A DNA stretch of 64,000 bases from Sphingobium sp. EM0848 (lineage in GTDB: Bacteria; Pseudomonadota; Alphaproteobacteria; Sphingomonadales; Sphingomonadaceae). The stretch is from contig NZ_JABXWB010000001.1 in the NCBI RefSeq assembly GCF_013375555.1, forward strand, positions 930,001 to 994,000. The letters are read 5' to 3'. The notes beneath the pieces were generated by a model that did no database searches, was not told where the DNA came from, and saw only the letters and a list, made by a program, of their open reading frames with translations. The first letter of the stretch is position 1. Every line of letters starts with the position of its first letter. Position numbers and translations under genes: made by a program. Below, in pieces: positions 16,460 through 23,973 of this stretch.

Positions 16460-17497
16460 ATGGCAACTATATTGATCACTGGAGGGTCTGGTTTCTTCGG
16501 AACCCTGTTGATTAACAAATTGTTGGGTGATGGCCATAGGGTTGTTAGTATAGATCTTTTGCCGAACACAATCGTTCATCCGCATCTTCGATCTGTAATT
16601 GGCGACATTAGAAACCGGGTCGATCTCGGTATATTGTTCGCTGAATGCAAGCCTGACGCAGTAGTCCATTGCGCCGCACTGTTGGCTCACGGTTCTATAT
16701 CCGATAGGGAACTCTGGTCGTCCAATGTCGAAGGGACGCAGGTGTTGGCTGAAACGACGGCCGCAGCAGGCGTTCGTAATCTTGTGTATTTGTCGAGCAA
16801 CTGTCTTTGGGGTCAGGGATTCGATCGTCCTGTAACAGAAGCAGACGAACCCGCTCCTTGCGAACTTTATGGCCGGAGCAAATGGGAGGGCGAGCGTATT
16901 CTCCATGCTTGGCACAATAGCTTTGCCACAACCACCATTCGTTGCCCGACGATCATCGATGAAGGCCGGTTGGGTCTGCTTGCCATCCTCTTCGAATTCA
17001 TTGCGGACGGGAAAAAGGTCTGGACGGTCGGCAAGGGGGATAATCGGTATCAGTTCATCTACGCCGCGGACCTGATCGATGCAATAATTCGGGCTATCAG
17101 GCAGGAACGTTCGCATATTTTCGGGATCGGATCCGATGCTGTTTCAACGATGCGCGACACCTTTCAGCATGTCATTGATGCCAGTCACAGTCGTTCCCGA
17201 ATTGGAGCGCTCCCCAAGGCCCCTACGATCGCTGCGATGAAACTTGCTCACCATCTACGCATTTCACCGCTCGGTCCCTATCATTATCGCATGATCGCAT
17301 CGTCCTTCATGTTCGATACGAGCAGGATCAAAGCCGAATTGGGGTGGCAGCCAACGCTGACCAACAGCGAGATGCTGCTGCGAGCCTATAACTATTATCA
17401 TAAGAACCGCAGGGAAATCACGGAGCGCAATGGCGTGTCCGCGCATCGTCAGGCTTCCGGTATGGGCGTCATACGTGTCTTGAAATGGGTATCGTAA
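16460..17497 (+). CDS. NAD-dependent epimerase/dehydratase (extended SDR)
   Basis: 345 aa from ATG 16460, with GGAGG 5 bases upstream; starts at 16445/16448 are less well placed. The N-terminal nucleotide-binding motif ILITGGSGFFG and later VYLSSNCLWG plus YGRSKWEGE (YxxxK catalytic pair) identify an extended SDR acting on nucleotide sugars or sterol-like substrates. The G+C content is visibly lower than the flanks, with codons such as ATA, TTG and TTA, suggesting separate acquisition. It overlaps the next gene by 13 bases, so the two are co-translated and probably act together on a surface glycan. Confidence 0.88.
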   Translation: MATILITGGSGFFGTLLINKLLGDGHRVVSIDLLPNTIVHPHLRSVIGDIRNRVDLGILFAECKPDAVVHCAALLAHGSISDRELWSSNVEGTQVLAETTAAAGVRNLVYLSSNCLWGQGFDRPVTEADEPAPCELYGRSKWEGERILHAWHNSFATTTIRCPTIIDEGRLGLLAILFEFIADGKKVWTVGKGDNRYQFIYAADLIDAIIRAIRQERSHIFGIGSDAVSTMRDTFQHVIDASHSRSRIGALPKAPTIAAMKLAHHLRISPLGPYHYRMIASSFMFDTSRIKAELGWQPTLTNSEMLLRAYNYYHKNRREITERNGVSAHRQASGMGVIRVLKWVS

Positions 17498-19053
17498 GCC
17501 CGCCCGCCTTGTCACTCGCTCCGGATGCCCGATCTGTCGCCGCGCGCGCGATGGTTGCAGCCATTGGATGGCAATGGCCCGTGCTGGCGATTTACGGAAT
17601 CTGGATTCTCTATGTGGGCCATCAGCACGAGCACTGGTTTGATGAAGCGCAGGCGTGGTTGCTCGCACGCGACAGCAGTCTGTGGCAATTGCTCGCAGAA
17701 CGCATCCGCTATGAAGGAAGCCCCGGCCTTTGGCACCTGATCCTCTGGATCGTCATTCGTTGTGGCTTACCCTATGAGTTGTTTTTCGTAATTCCAGCGG
17801 GCTTCGCGATCGCGGGCGCGGCGCTGCTGCTTTGGCGCGCGCCATTTCCGCCCTGGGTCCGGATACTGATCGTCGGCTCGTATTTCTTTGGCTATCAATA
17901 TGCAATTGTCGCCCGGAGCTATTCGGTCGATCTGCTCTTGGTGCCGCTCGCGGCAATGTGGTTCGCTGACCGGATTGACCATCCGGTTCGCTATGCGGTG
18001 GTGATTGGCCTGATGGCCAATCTCAATGCGCATGGCTTTCTCGTCGCGGGGCTTCTTGGCCTGGAATTTCTGGGACGACTGGTTAGGAATTCATCGCTGC
18101 CCGGCGCGAAGGCGTGGGCGGCATTAGCCATCGCGGGTACGCTTGGGCTTTTGGCATTGGCGACGGCATGGCAACCTGCTGACAATGGATTTCTGCCCGC
18201 AGAGCGCGAACGGCCAATTTATATTGCGATAGATTTTGTCCGTAATGCATTCGTCGATGGGGTTCCGCCTCTTGGAACGGGCGGGTCGGACATGCTTCAA
18301 TTTATCTTGGGGTTTGAGGGATCGATTTTATTTCTCATTCCATCCGCCGTCCTCATCCGCGCCGCTGGCCATGGCATTCTTGCACTGGCAATGCTGACTG
18401 CCCTCATAGGCTTTTCCATATTAACCTATGCCAGTGCCTGGCATGGCGGTCTCTTGTTCCTGTTCTGGATATTCCTTCTGTGGATCAGTTGGCCGACGAC
18501 GGTTTCCATTTCAATGCGTCGCTGGCTGGTGGGGACGATTGCCATCATCTGTGCCTGGCAGGGCGCGCAATCAATCCGGACTGGTCTGTGGGACATAGGG
18601 CATATCTTTTCACCAGGCCGAGAGGCAGCCAAGGTCATTGCAAACTATCGCGCAACTCATCCCGATGGGCGCATTGCCGCATATGGTTTCAAGGTCTTTT
18701 CCGCTCAGCCCTGGCTGCACGCAAATCCATTCTTCAACTATCACGAAGGGGCACCGAAACCGGCCTATTTGAGCTGGAAAAAATCCGAGCCCTGGAAGCC
18801 GTTTGGCGATAGCCGGGAATGGTCCGCCATATTTCGTAGTCACCCCGATCTTATTGTAGCATCGACATCTCTACAAAATGGCCGGCGAGATCAATTGATG
18901 GCGCACGCTTGCCAGGCAGGCTATGGCATCAGCCAGATATTGCCTGGCGCAATGATGTGGCGAGGGCGCTTGGTGCAGGATGACACCATCATGATACTGA
19001 CCAAAAGGTCTGGCAGTGGCTGCGTCGGCGCATGCAACGTCAATTTTCCTTAA
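17485..19053 (+). CDS. Multi-spanning membrane protein, GT-C glycosyltransferase-like
   Basis: 522 aa with about 10-11 hydrophobic segments. After the first membrane span a periplasmic loop reads HWFDEAQAWLLARDSS, resembling the Asp-Glu active-site loop of GT-C/ArnT/PMT-type lipid-linked glycosyltransferases. The C-terminal 150 residues look soluble and periplasmic. I did not recognise a specific family, so function stays tentative. It overlaps the preceding epimerase gene by 13 bases, which fits sugar transfer to a cell-surface acceptor. Lower G+C than the neighbouring operons. Confidence 0.7.
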   Translation: MGIVSPPALSLAPDARSVAARAMVAAIGWQWPVLAIYGIWILYVGHQHEHWFDEAQAWLLARDSSLWQLLAERIRYEGSPGLWHLILWIVIRCGLPYELFFVIPAGFAIAGAALLLWRAPFPPWVRILIVGSYFFGYQYAIVARSYSVDLLLVPLAAMWFADRIDHPVRYAVVIGLMANLNAHGFLVAGLLGLEFLGRLVRNSSLPGAKAWAALAIAGTLGLLALATAWQPADNGFLPAERERPIYIAIDFVRNAFVDGVPPLGTGGSDMLQFILGFEGSILFLIPSAVLIRAAGHGILALAMLTALIGFSILTYASAWHGGLLFLFWIFLLWISWPTTVSISMRRWLVGTIAIICAWQGAQSIRTGLWDIGHIFSPGREAAKVIANYRATHPDGRIAAYGFKVFSAQPWLHANPFFNYHEGAPKPAYLSWKKSEPWKPFGDSREWSAIFRSHPDLIVASTSLQNGRRDQLMAHACQAGYGISQILPGAMMWRGRLVQDDTIMILTKRSGSGCVGACNVNFP

Positions 19054-19228
19054 CCATCCCCTGCCGATGCCACGAATGGCAAACGTTCCGTGTGTCCGCG
19101 AGCGGAGGCAACAGATTGACTTCTGAGCGTCCATAAATGGTCGCGTGCGGCCAGACGGCTTTCTATCCGGTGGGAGTACAGAGGCCGGGAATGATCCTAT
19201 TTTCCCGCTGGAATAGGCCAGTTCTGCT

Positions 19229-20455
19229 TTAAGCCTCAACCTTTGGGAACTTGCCTTCGATCACCTTCGCGCCGTCGCGCAGGAAGTCGATGTGATCTGA
19301 CCAATGCTGCATCATGCGGACACGCTCATCCCAATATTCCCCGCGCGTGTAGGCGCGGCGCTCGGCGTTGTTGTCGCAATGGGCAAGCTGACGCTCGACC
19401 GCGTCGGGATGCCATAGTCCCATCTCGTTCAACAGTGTGGCCGCCATGGCCCGGAAACCGTGGCCGGTCATCTCATTCTGCGTATAGCCCATGCGGCGAA
19501 GCGCGGCGTTGATCGTGTTTTCCGACATTGGGCGATCGACCGAACGCAGGGATGGGAAGAGGAAGCGGCCATAATCCGCATCGTGCTCGATGGTCTCGGG
19601 AATCGCGAGAGCCTGACCGAAGAGGGGAATGGTATGTGCCCCGCGCATCTTGGTCTTGTGCGGCGGAATGGTTCACAGCGCCTTGTCGAAATCGAAATCG
19701 GCCCATTCGGCGTACCGCAGTTCGCCGGGACGGACGAACACATGCGGGAGCAGGCGCAGGGTAGTCTTGGTGTTGGGATGGCCTTCGAACGCATCCAGTG
19801 CGCGCAGCAGCCTGCCGGCCTCATTGGCACCAGTAATGGCGGCGCGATGGACCGGCTTGGGCGCGATCAGCGCGCCGCGCAGGTCGGCAGCGACGTCGCG
19901 CTCGGCGCGGGTCGTGGCGATGGCATAGCGGAATATCTGTGAACCGGTGCTGCGCAGGCGCTTGGCCGTCTCATATTTGCCCTTGCTCTCCCTCTTGCGG
20001 AGCATCACCAGCAATTCCTGCGCGGAAATGGAGGCGATGGGGCGTTTGCCGACCGACGCATTGATGAAATCCAGAAGCCAGCGCAACTTCTTCATGGTGG
20101 TGGCGGAGCGATCCTCTCGCTCGACCTTGATCAGCTATTCGTTGGCTACTGCCTTGAAGCTGTTGGAGGCCGCTACCGTGGCGGCGATGTGATCCAGCTT
20201 GATTCGTTCGCCTGGATTTTCGCCGCGCGCCAGCAGCTTGCGGGCGGCGTCACGTTGTTCGCGCGCATCGGCAAGGCTGGTGTCGGGCCAGACGCCAAAG
20301 GCCAGGGTCTTCTGCTTGCTGAGATGGCGATAGTTCATCCGCCAGTAGCGCCCGCCATTGGGGGGCGCATAGAGGAACACTCCGTCGCCATCGGTGAGCT
20401 TGTAGGGTTTGTCGCGGCCCTTGGCTGCCTTGATGGCGACAGCAGTCAGACCCAT
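19229..20455 (-). pseudogene. P4-type tyrosine recombinase (integrase) with two in-frame stops
   Basis: One reading frame of 408 codons from ATG 20455 to 19229, interrupted only by TAG at 20137-20135 and TGA at 19675-19673. Segment 1 is the DUF4102 arm-binding domain (SLADAREQRDAARKLLARG). Segment 2 is the core-binding domain plus VRPGELRYAEW (catalytic Arg). Segment 3 has GHGFRAMAATLLNEMG (HxxR), LAHCDNNAERRAYTR and the expected Tyr nearby. The TGA falls where a Trp codon (TGG) is typical (KAL-W-TIPP), and the TAG falls after VANE where Tyr is common. No frameshifts are seen, so the decay looks recent. It reads away from the 3' end of tRNA-Glu, 153 bases off, the classic integrative-island arrangement. 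Confidence 0.9.
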
Positions 20456-20607
20456 GATGGTATCTCCCGTCAGGGGAGCAAGGTCCTACCATCAGATTGT
20501 TGATATGAGGTGGTATCCAACTGCTCAGTTTGAGACGAGTATACCGCAGAAAAGCCCAAGAAAACAGCCGTTTACGAGACGTAATGGCACCTTCCGGGAG
20601 ATGAAGG

Positions 20608-20682
20608 TGGTGACCCCTACGGGAATCGAACCCGTGTTTCAGCCGTGAGAGGGCCGCGTCCTGACCGCTAGACGAAGGGGCC
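20608..20682 (-). tRNA. tRNA-Glu (anticodon CTC)
   Basis: 75 bases including encoded CCA (20610-20608). Folding gives acceptor GGCCCCT / AGGGGTC with discriminator A, an anticodon stem CGGCC / GGCTG around loop CTCTCAC (anticodon CTC, reading GAG), and a T-arm ACGGG-TTCGATT-CCCGT. The D-arm region is normal for tRNA-Glu. Its 3' end faces the broken integrase gene, so it is the likely attachment site of an island extending to lower coordinates. Confidence 0.96.
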
Positions 20683-20773
20683 TTGAGGTCGCTCTGGGCG
20701 ACCGGCAGGGGGACGCCTTTAGGTGGCGGTTTCGTCGGCGTCAAGCGAAACTCTTCGGCTCTGATTGAGCCAA

Positions 20774-20806
20774 TAAAAAACCACCCCATGCATTCGCATG
20801 GGGTGG
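20774..20806 (-). terminator. Rho-independent terminator (end of sRNA / sapC transcript)
   Basis: An 11-bp perfect stem CCACCCCATGC / GCATGGGGTGG with a 4-base loop, followed on the minus strand by TTTTTT. Strong intrinsic terminator. Confidence 0.88.
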
Positions 20807-20888
20807 CCAAGGTTCAGGGAGGAGACGCCTCCAAAAGGGGGAGGCGCCCATACGACACACCCGAAAGGGGGGCAGGTGCGCCGTATGT
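20775..20888 (-). ncRNA. Candidate small RNA with C-rich anti-Shine-Dalgarno segments
   Basis: About 114 nt on the minus strand. A promoter with TTGAAA (20921-20916) and TATTTA (20898-20893) at 17-base spacing predicts a start near 20888. Three stem-loops follow: CATACG/CGTATG (arms 20887-20882 and 20854-20849) closing a C-rich loop; CGCCTCC/GGAGGCG (20846-20840 and 20832-20826); and an 11-bp terminator stem (20806-20796 / 20791-20781) followed by six U. Between hairpins 2 and 3 the RNA shows UCUCCUCCC, and the first two loops are C-rich, so it could pair with ribosome binding sites, as in the C-rich alphaproteobacterial sRNAs of the alpha-r14 or Cuckoo type. Family membership is not established. 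It may also be processed from the sapC 3' end. Confidence 0.7.
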
Positions 20889-20892
20889 TCAG

Positions 20893-20921
20893 TAAATAGA
20901 GGAGGCAGCGCGGAGTTTCAA
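20893..20921 (-). promoter_or_regulatory. Sigma-70-type promoter for the small RNA
   Basis: TTGAAA and TATTTA on the minus strand separated by exactly 17 bases, each matching the consensus hexamers well. It is located downstream of sapC and upstream of the structured, terminator-ended RNA. Confidence 0.6.
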
Positions 20922-20977
20922 GTGGCAACGCGCAACCTTCTTCCTCAATTTTTTGTCATGAAACGGACAGGCTCCCG

Positions 20978-21766
20978 TCAGGCTTCCGCAGCCTGCGGCA
21001 CCGTTGGAGCGGCGATCGGGCCTTTGCCCTGGGCCACCTGGGTTTCGAACACTTCGCGCATCAGCTGGAGCGAGAAGAGGTGCGCATAGATCAGCGGCAG
21101 CATGCCGTTCTGGCTGATCTTGCGCAGTTGATCGCCGCGCATGTCCCGCAGCTTTTCCTCATTCACCATGCGGAAGCCGCGATAGACGAAGGGCTGCTCA
21201 TTGCCCGGCACCTGAATGGCGACTTCGCCGTCCATCAGCAGGTCGAGCTCCTTCAGGTCCTTCATGAACTGGCCGGTGCGGGCGGCGGCCTGTTCGAAAT
21301 CCTCGCAGAATTTGAGGACGCCCTGCGTCAGTTCGCTGGGCTTGCCGTCTTCGAACAGCGGCTGGCCGTCCTCGAACTCGCCGATGGCGTCGCTGGTCGG
21401 GTCGAAGCAGAGCGACAGTTCGTCGCTGTCGGGGCGCAGCTTCGCCAGCATCCAGGGATAACGGCGGACATAGGCCGGAACATAGGCCGGGCCGCGCAGC
21501 TTGCCTTCATCGTCGAGGAAGGTGTTAACCCCTTCGTTGAGACCCATCAGCGCCAGCGGCACGGACTCGTCACCGGCCGAGAAGATGATCGGCACGAAGC
21601 GCTGGGCTGCGACGAATTCGTCCACGGTCAGCGGAACGGCGTGCTGCGTGGTGAGGAAGGGCGCCGCGTCGACGGAGCGGCTGCGATAGGCGGCGTGATC
21701 GACGCTGCTCAGCGGAATGAGGTCGTTGTAGAAAACGGGGAGGCCGTTCGCGGGCGCGCTTGCCAT
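20978..21766 (-). CDS. SapC family protein
   Basis: 262 aa. Conserved SapC blocks: near the start FYNDLIPLSSVDH, then FLTTQHAVPLTVDEF, FVPIIFSAGD, ALMGLNEGVNTFLDDEG, YVPAYVRRYPWML and LCFDPTSDAIGE; C-terminal FRMVNEEKL and LIYAHLFSLQLM. SapC was described with Campylobacter S-layer genes, but in sphingomonads it occurs alone, often by TonB receptors or tryptophan halogenases; its biochemical role is unknown. A terminator hairpin lies only about 20 bases upstream of the start, leaving little room for a conventional promoter. Confidence 0.9.
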   Translation of the reverse strand: MASAPANGLPVFYNDLIPLSSVDHAAYRSRSVDAAPFLTTQHAVPLTVDEFVAAQRFVPIIFSAGDESVPLALMGLNEGVNTFLDDEGKLRGPAYVPAYVRRYPWMLAKLRPDSDELSLCFDPTSDAIGEFEDGQPLFEDGKPSELTQGVLKFCEDFEQAAARTGQFMKDLKELDLLMDGEVAIQVPGNEQPFVYRGFRMVNEEKLRDMRGDQLRKISQNGMLPLIYAHLFSLQLMREVFETQVAQGKGPIAAPTVPQAAEA

Positions 21767-21785
21767 GATGTGCTAGTCCATTTCT

Positions 21786-21817
21786 AACAAAAAGCGGCGC
21801 ATTTTCCTTGCGCCGCT
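21786..21817 (-). terminator. Rho-independent terminator after the FAD oxidoreductase / upstream of sapC
   Basis: A 9-bp perfect stem AGCGGCGCA / TGCGCCGCT (21793-21801, 21809-21817) followed on the minus strand by TTTTTG. It ends transcription from the gene at 21907-23346, but also sits right before sapC, so it could act as an attenuator. Confidence 0.8.
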
Positions 21818-21906
21818 GGGCCTGATACTGGGCCGAGGGGGATAAAGGGCTTGGGCGCGCTAGGCAATCGCTTTGTCGACGCCCGGTGCCTTTAGCGGGC
21901 CTGCCT

Positions 21907-23346
21907 TCACCCTTCTTCCGGCCGTGGGATCAGCTTGTCTGGATTCATGATGTTCTGCGGGTCGAAAGCGGCCTTGATCGCGCGCAGGGCGTGGAGGCGC
22001 GCCGGGCTGGCGAGGCGGCCCAGCTCCGCGCGCTTCATCTGGCCGATGCCATGTTCGGCGGAGATGGAGCCGCCCGCCGCGACCACAGCGTCGTGGACGA
22101 AGGCGTTGATGGCCTGCCCCTTTGCGGCGATCCAGGCCGGGCCGTCGGTCGTGCCCTTGGGTGCGCGGACGTGGAAATGGACATTGCCGTCGCCCAGATG
22201 GCCGAAGGAGGAAGCGGTGGTGCCGGGGAAGGCCTTTTCCGCTGACGCCGCGGCATCCACCATGAAGGCGGGCATGCGAGCGATGGGTACGCTGATGTCA
22301 TATTGCAGTGCCGGTCCCTGTGCCCGCTCGGATTCGGAGATCGATTCGCGGATGCGCCAGAAGGCTTCGGCCTGCGCTTCATTGGCGGCGATGGCGGCGT
22401 CGACGGCAAGATTTTGCTCCAGCGCCTCGGCCAGCGCGGCTTCAAGCCGTTCGGTGGGGCCGGGTTCGCGCAGGTCGCCATGGTCGACTTCAATCAACAC
22501 ATGCCAGGGTGTGCGGGCTTCGATCGGGCGGCGGGCGCCGGGAATGTGCGAGAGGACATGGCCCAGGCCATCGTCGGCGATCACCTCGAACCCCTCGACG
22601 CTGTCGCCCAGCCGCGCTTCGCAGAAACGGAGCAGGGCGAGCGCCGCCATGGGGGAGGGGACGCCGATCCAGCCGACCGCGCGGGCGGCAATGGCGGGGA
22701 GCAGTCGCAGCGAGGCGGCGGTGACAATGCCCAGCGTGCCTTCGGCGCCGATCAGCAATTGCTTGATGTCATAGCCGCGATTGTCCTTCTTGAGCGCGTC
22801 GAGGCCGTGGAAGATGCTGCCGTCGGGCAGCACGGCCTCGATCCCTTCGACCAGCGCGCGCATCGTGCCGTGGCGCAGCACCTGCGTGCCGCCGGCATTG
22901 GTCGAGATCAGGCCGCCGATGGTGGCCGATCCCTTGGCGCCGAGGCTCAGGGGAAAGCGGCGGTCGGCGGCGGCCGCAGCTTCGTGCAGATAGGCAAGGA
23001 TCACGCCCGCCTCGCACAAAGCGAGATTGTCGTCCGGCGACAGGCTGCGGACGCGGTTCATCCGGCGCAGCGACAGGATCAGGGCGGAACCGTCCGCAGG
23101 GGGCGTGGCGCCGCCGACCATGGAGGTGTTGCCGCCCTGCGGCACGAGCGGCACGCCGAGATTCGCGGCCAGTTTGACGGCGGCGGCGACCTGTTCGGTC
23201 GAATCCGGCTGAAGGATGGCGGCGGTCCGTCCATGATAGCGGCCGCGCCAGTCGCTGACCCAGGGCGCAATATCGTCGGAATCGGTAATGATCCCTTTGG
23301 GTCCCAGAAGTTGCTGGAAGCGCGCGATAATGTCTTGTTCTATCAT
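21907..23346 (-). CDS. FAD-binding oxidoreductase, GlcD / D-2-hydroxyglutarate dehydrogenase-like
   Basis: 479 aa. The N-terminal PCMH-type FAD domain includes VPLVPQGGNTSMVGGATP, and a second FAD contact lies at ATIGGLISTNAGGTQVLRHG. The C-terminal FAD-oxidase domain has FGHLGDGNVHFHVRAP (likely metal-binding histidines) and the hallmark SAEHGIGQMKR. This family oxidises D-2-hydroxyacids (lactate, glycolate, 2-hydroxyglutarate), passing electrons to the quinone pool or an electron-transfer flavoprotein. It is a single gene with its own terminator. The exact substrate is not decided by sequence; the length favours D-lactate or D-2-hydroxyglutarate dehydrogenase. Confidence 0.9.
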   Translation of the reverse strand: MIEQDIIARFQQLLGPKGIITDSDDIAPWVSDWRGRYHGRTAAILQPDSTEQVAAAVKLAANLGVPLVPQGGNTSMVGGATPPADGSALILSLRRMNRVRSLSPDDNLALCEAGVILAYLHEAAAAADRRFPLSLGAKGSATIGGLISTNAGGTQVLRHGTMRALVEGIEAVLPDGSIFHGLDALKKDNRGYDIKQLLIGAEGTLGIVTAASLRLLPAIAARAVGWIGVPSPMAALALLRFCEARLGDSVEGFEVIADDGLGHVLSHIPGARRPIEARTPWHVLIEVDHGDLREPGPTERLEAALAEALEQNLAVDAAIAANEAQAEAFWRIRESISESERAQGPALQYDISVPIARMPAFMVDAAASAEKAFPGTTASSFGHLGDGNVHFHVRAPKGTTDGPAWIAAKGQAINAFVHDAVVAAGGSISAEHGIGQMKRAELGRLASPARLHALRAIKAAFDPQNIMNPDKLIPRPEEG

Positions 23347-23424
23347 GGCACTGTCCTATGCCTTCAAATTCATCGACCGTTCAACCTTCGGCCCATAGCG
23401 TTTGCGTCCCAAAAGGGGTTCGAC

Positions 23425-23859
23425 TTGTTTTATTCCATCCTGCTGCTGTTGAATGCGCCAGCTGCCCAACCCGTGCAATGGGCGCAGCTGTCGATCGAGC
23501 AGCGCATCATCATCCGTGTGCCGATGGCGAAAAAGGGGCGCGCGCCTGCTCGCTCCGTGCCGGAAGCGCGGAATGAGTGGAAGGAGAAGAAGGGCCCGCG
23601 CTGCATCGCCCTGCGTTCGATTCGGTCGGCCAATATCGTCATGGATAATGCCATAGACCTGCTGCTGGCGGATAATCACCGCTATCGCGCCCGACTGGTG
23701 CGCGGATGCAGGAGCACAAGCTTTTATTCCGGCTTCTATGTCGAGCCGGATGAGGATGGTTCGCTCTGTTCGGGCCGGGACGAGTTGCAGGCGCGCAGTG
23801 GCGCAAGTTGCGGGATCGACAGTTTCCGGCGGCTGGAGCCGGTCGAGCCCGACGATTAA
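23425..23859 (+). CDS. Hypothetical exported protein (TTG start)
   Basis: 144 aa starting at TTG 23425 with AAGGGG about 6 bases upstream. The upstream in-frame extension lies opposite the FAD oxidoreductase and has no start evidence. A short hydrophobic N-terminus (FYSILLLLNAPAAQ) looks like a signal or anchor. The body contains EWKEKKGPRCIALRSI, DNAIDLLLADNHRYRARL, RGCRSTSFYSGFYVEP and CSGRDELQARSGASCGID, with four cysteines that could form disulfides outside the cytoplasm. Coding is supported by the frame's composition and by no competing gene in the region. I do not recognise the family. Confidence 0.7.
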   Translation: MFYSILLLLNAPAAQPVQWAQLSIEQRIIIRVPMAKKGRAPARSVPEARNEWKEKKGPRCIALRSIRSANIVMDNAIDLLLADNHRYRARLVRGCRSTSFYSGFYVEPDEDGSLCSGRDELQARSGASCGIDSFRRLEPVEPDD

Positions 23860-23973
23860 GCCTGCCTGCGTCGCGATTTTCTTGACAAGAGGGCGATATT
23901 TCAGCAAGGCGCGCGCGATTTCCTTTATCGTGCGTTTCTGTGCGGTGGAGAGCCTCCTGTCCCGGACATCTGA

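Noticed and set aside
7113..19228. attR copy of the tRNA-Glu 3' end
   Set aside because: I looked in the intergenic gaps (7113-7444, 16184-16459, 19054-19228) for a repeat of the T-arm and CCA end and saw none; the far end is probably outside the window.
20774..20921. EcfG-controlled stress sRNA (GsrN-like)
   Set aside because: No GGAAC / CGTT-type EcfG promoter was found upstream; the visible promoter is sigma-70-like. C-rich loops alone do not prove the family.
22303..23424. Long plus-strand extension of the 144-aa hypothetical protein
   Set aside because: The upstream part is antisense to the FAD oxidoreductase and has no start signals; a TTG with ribosome binding site at 23425 is the likelier start.
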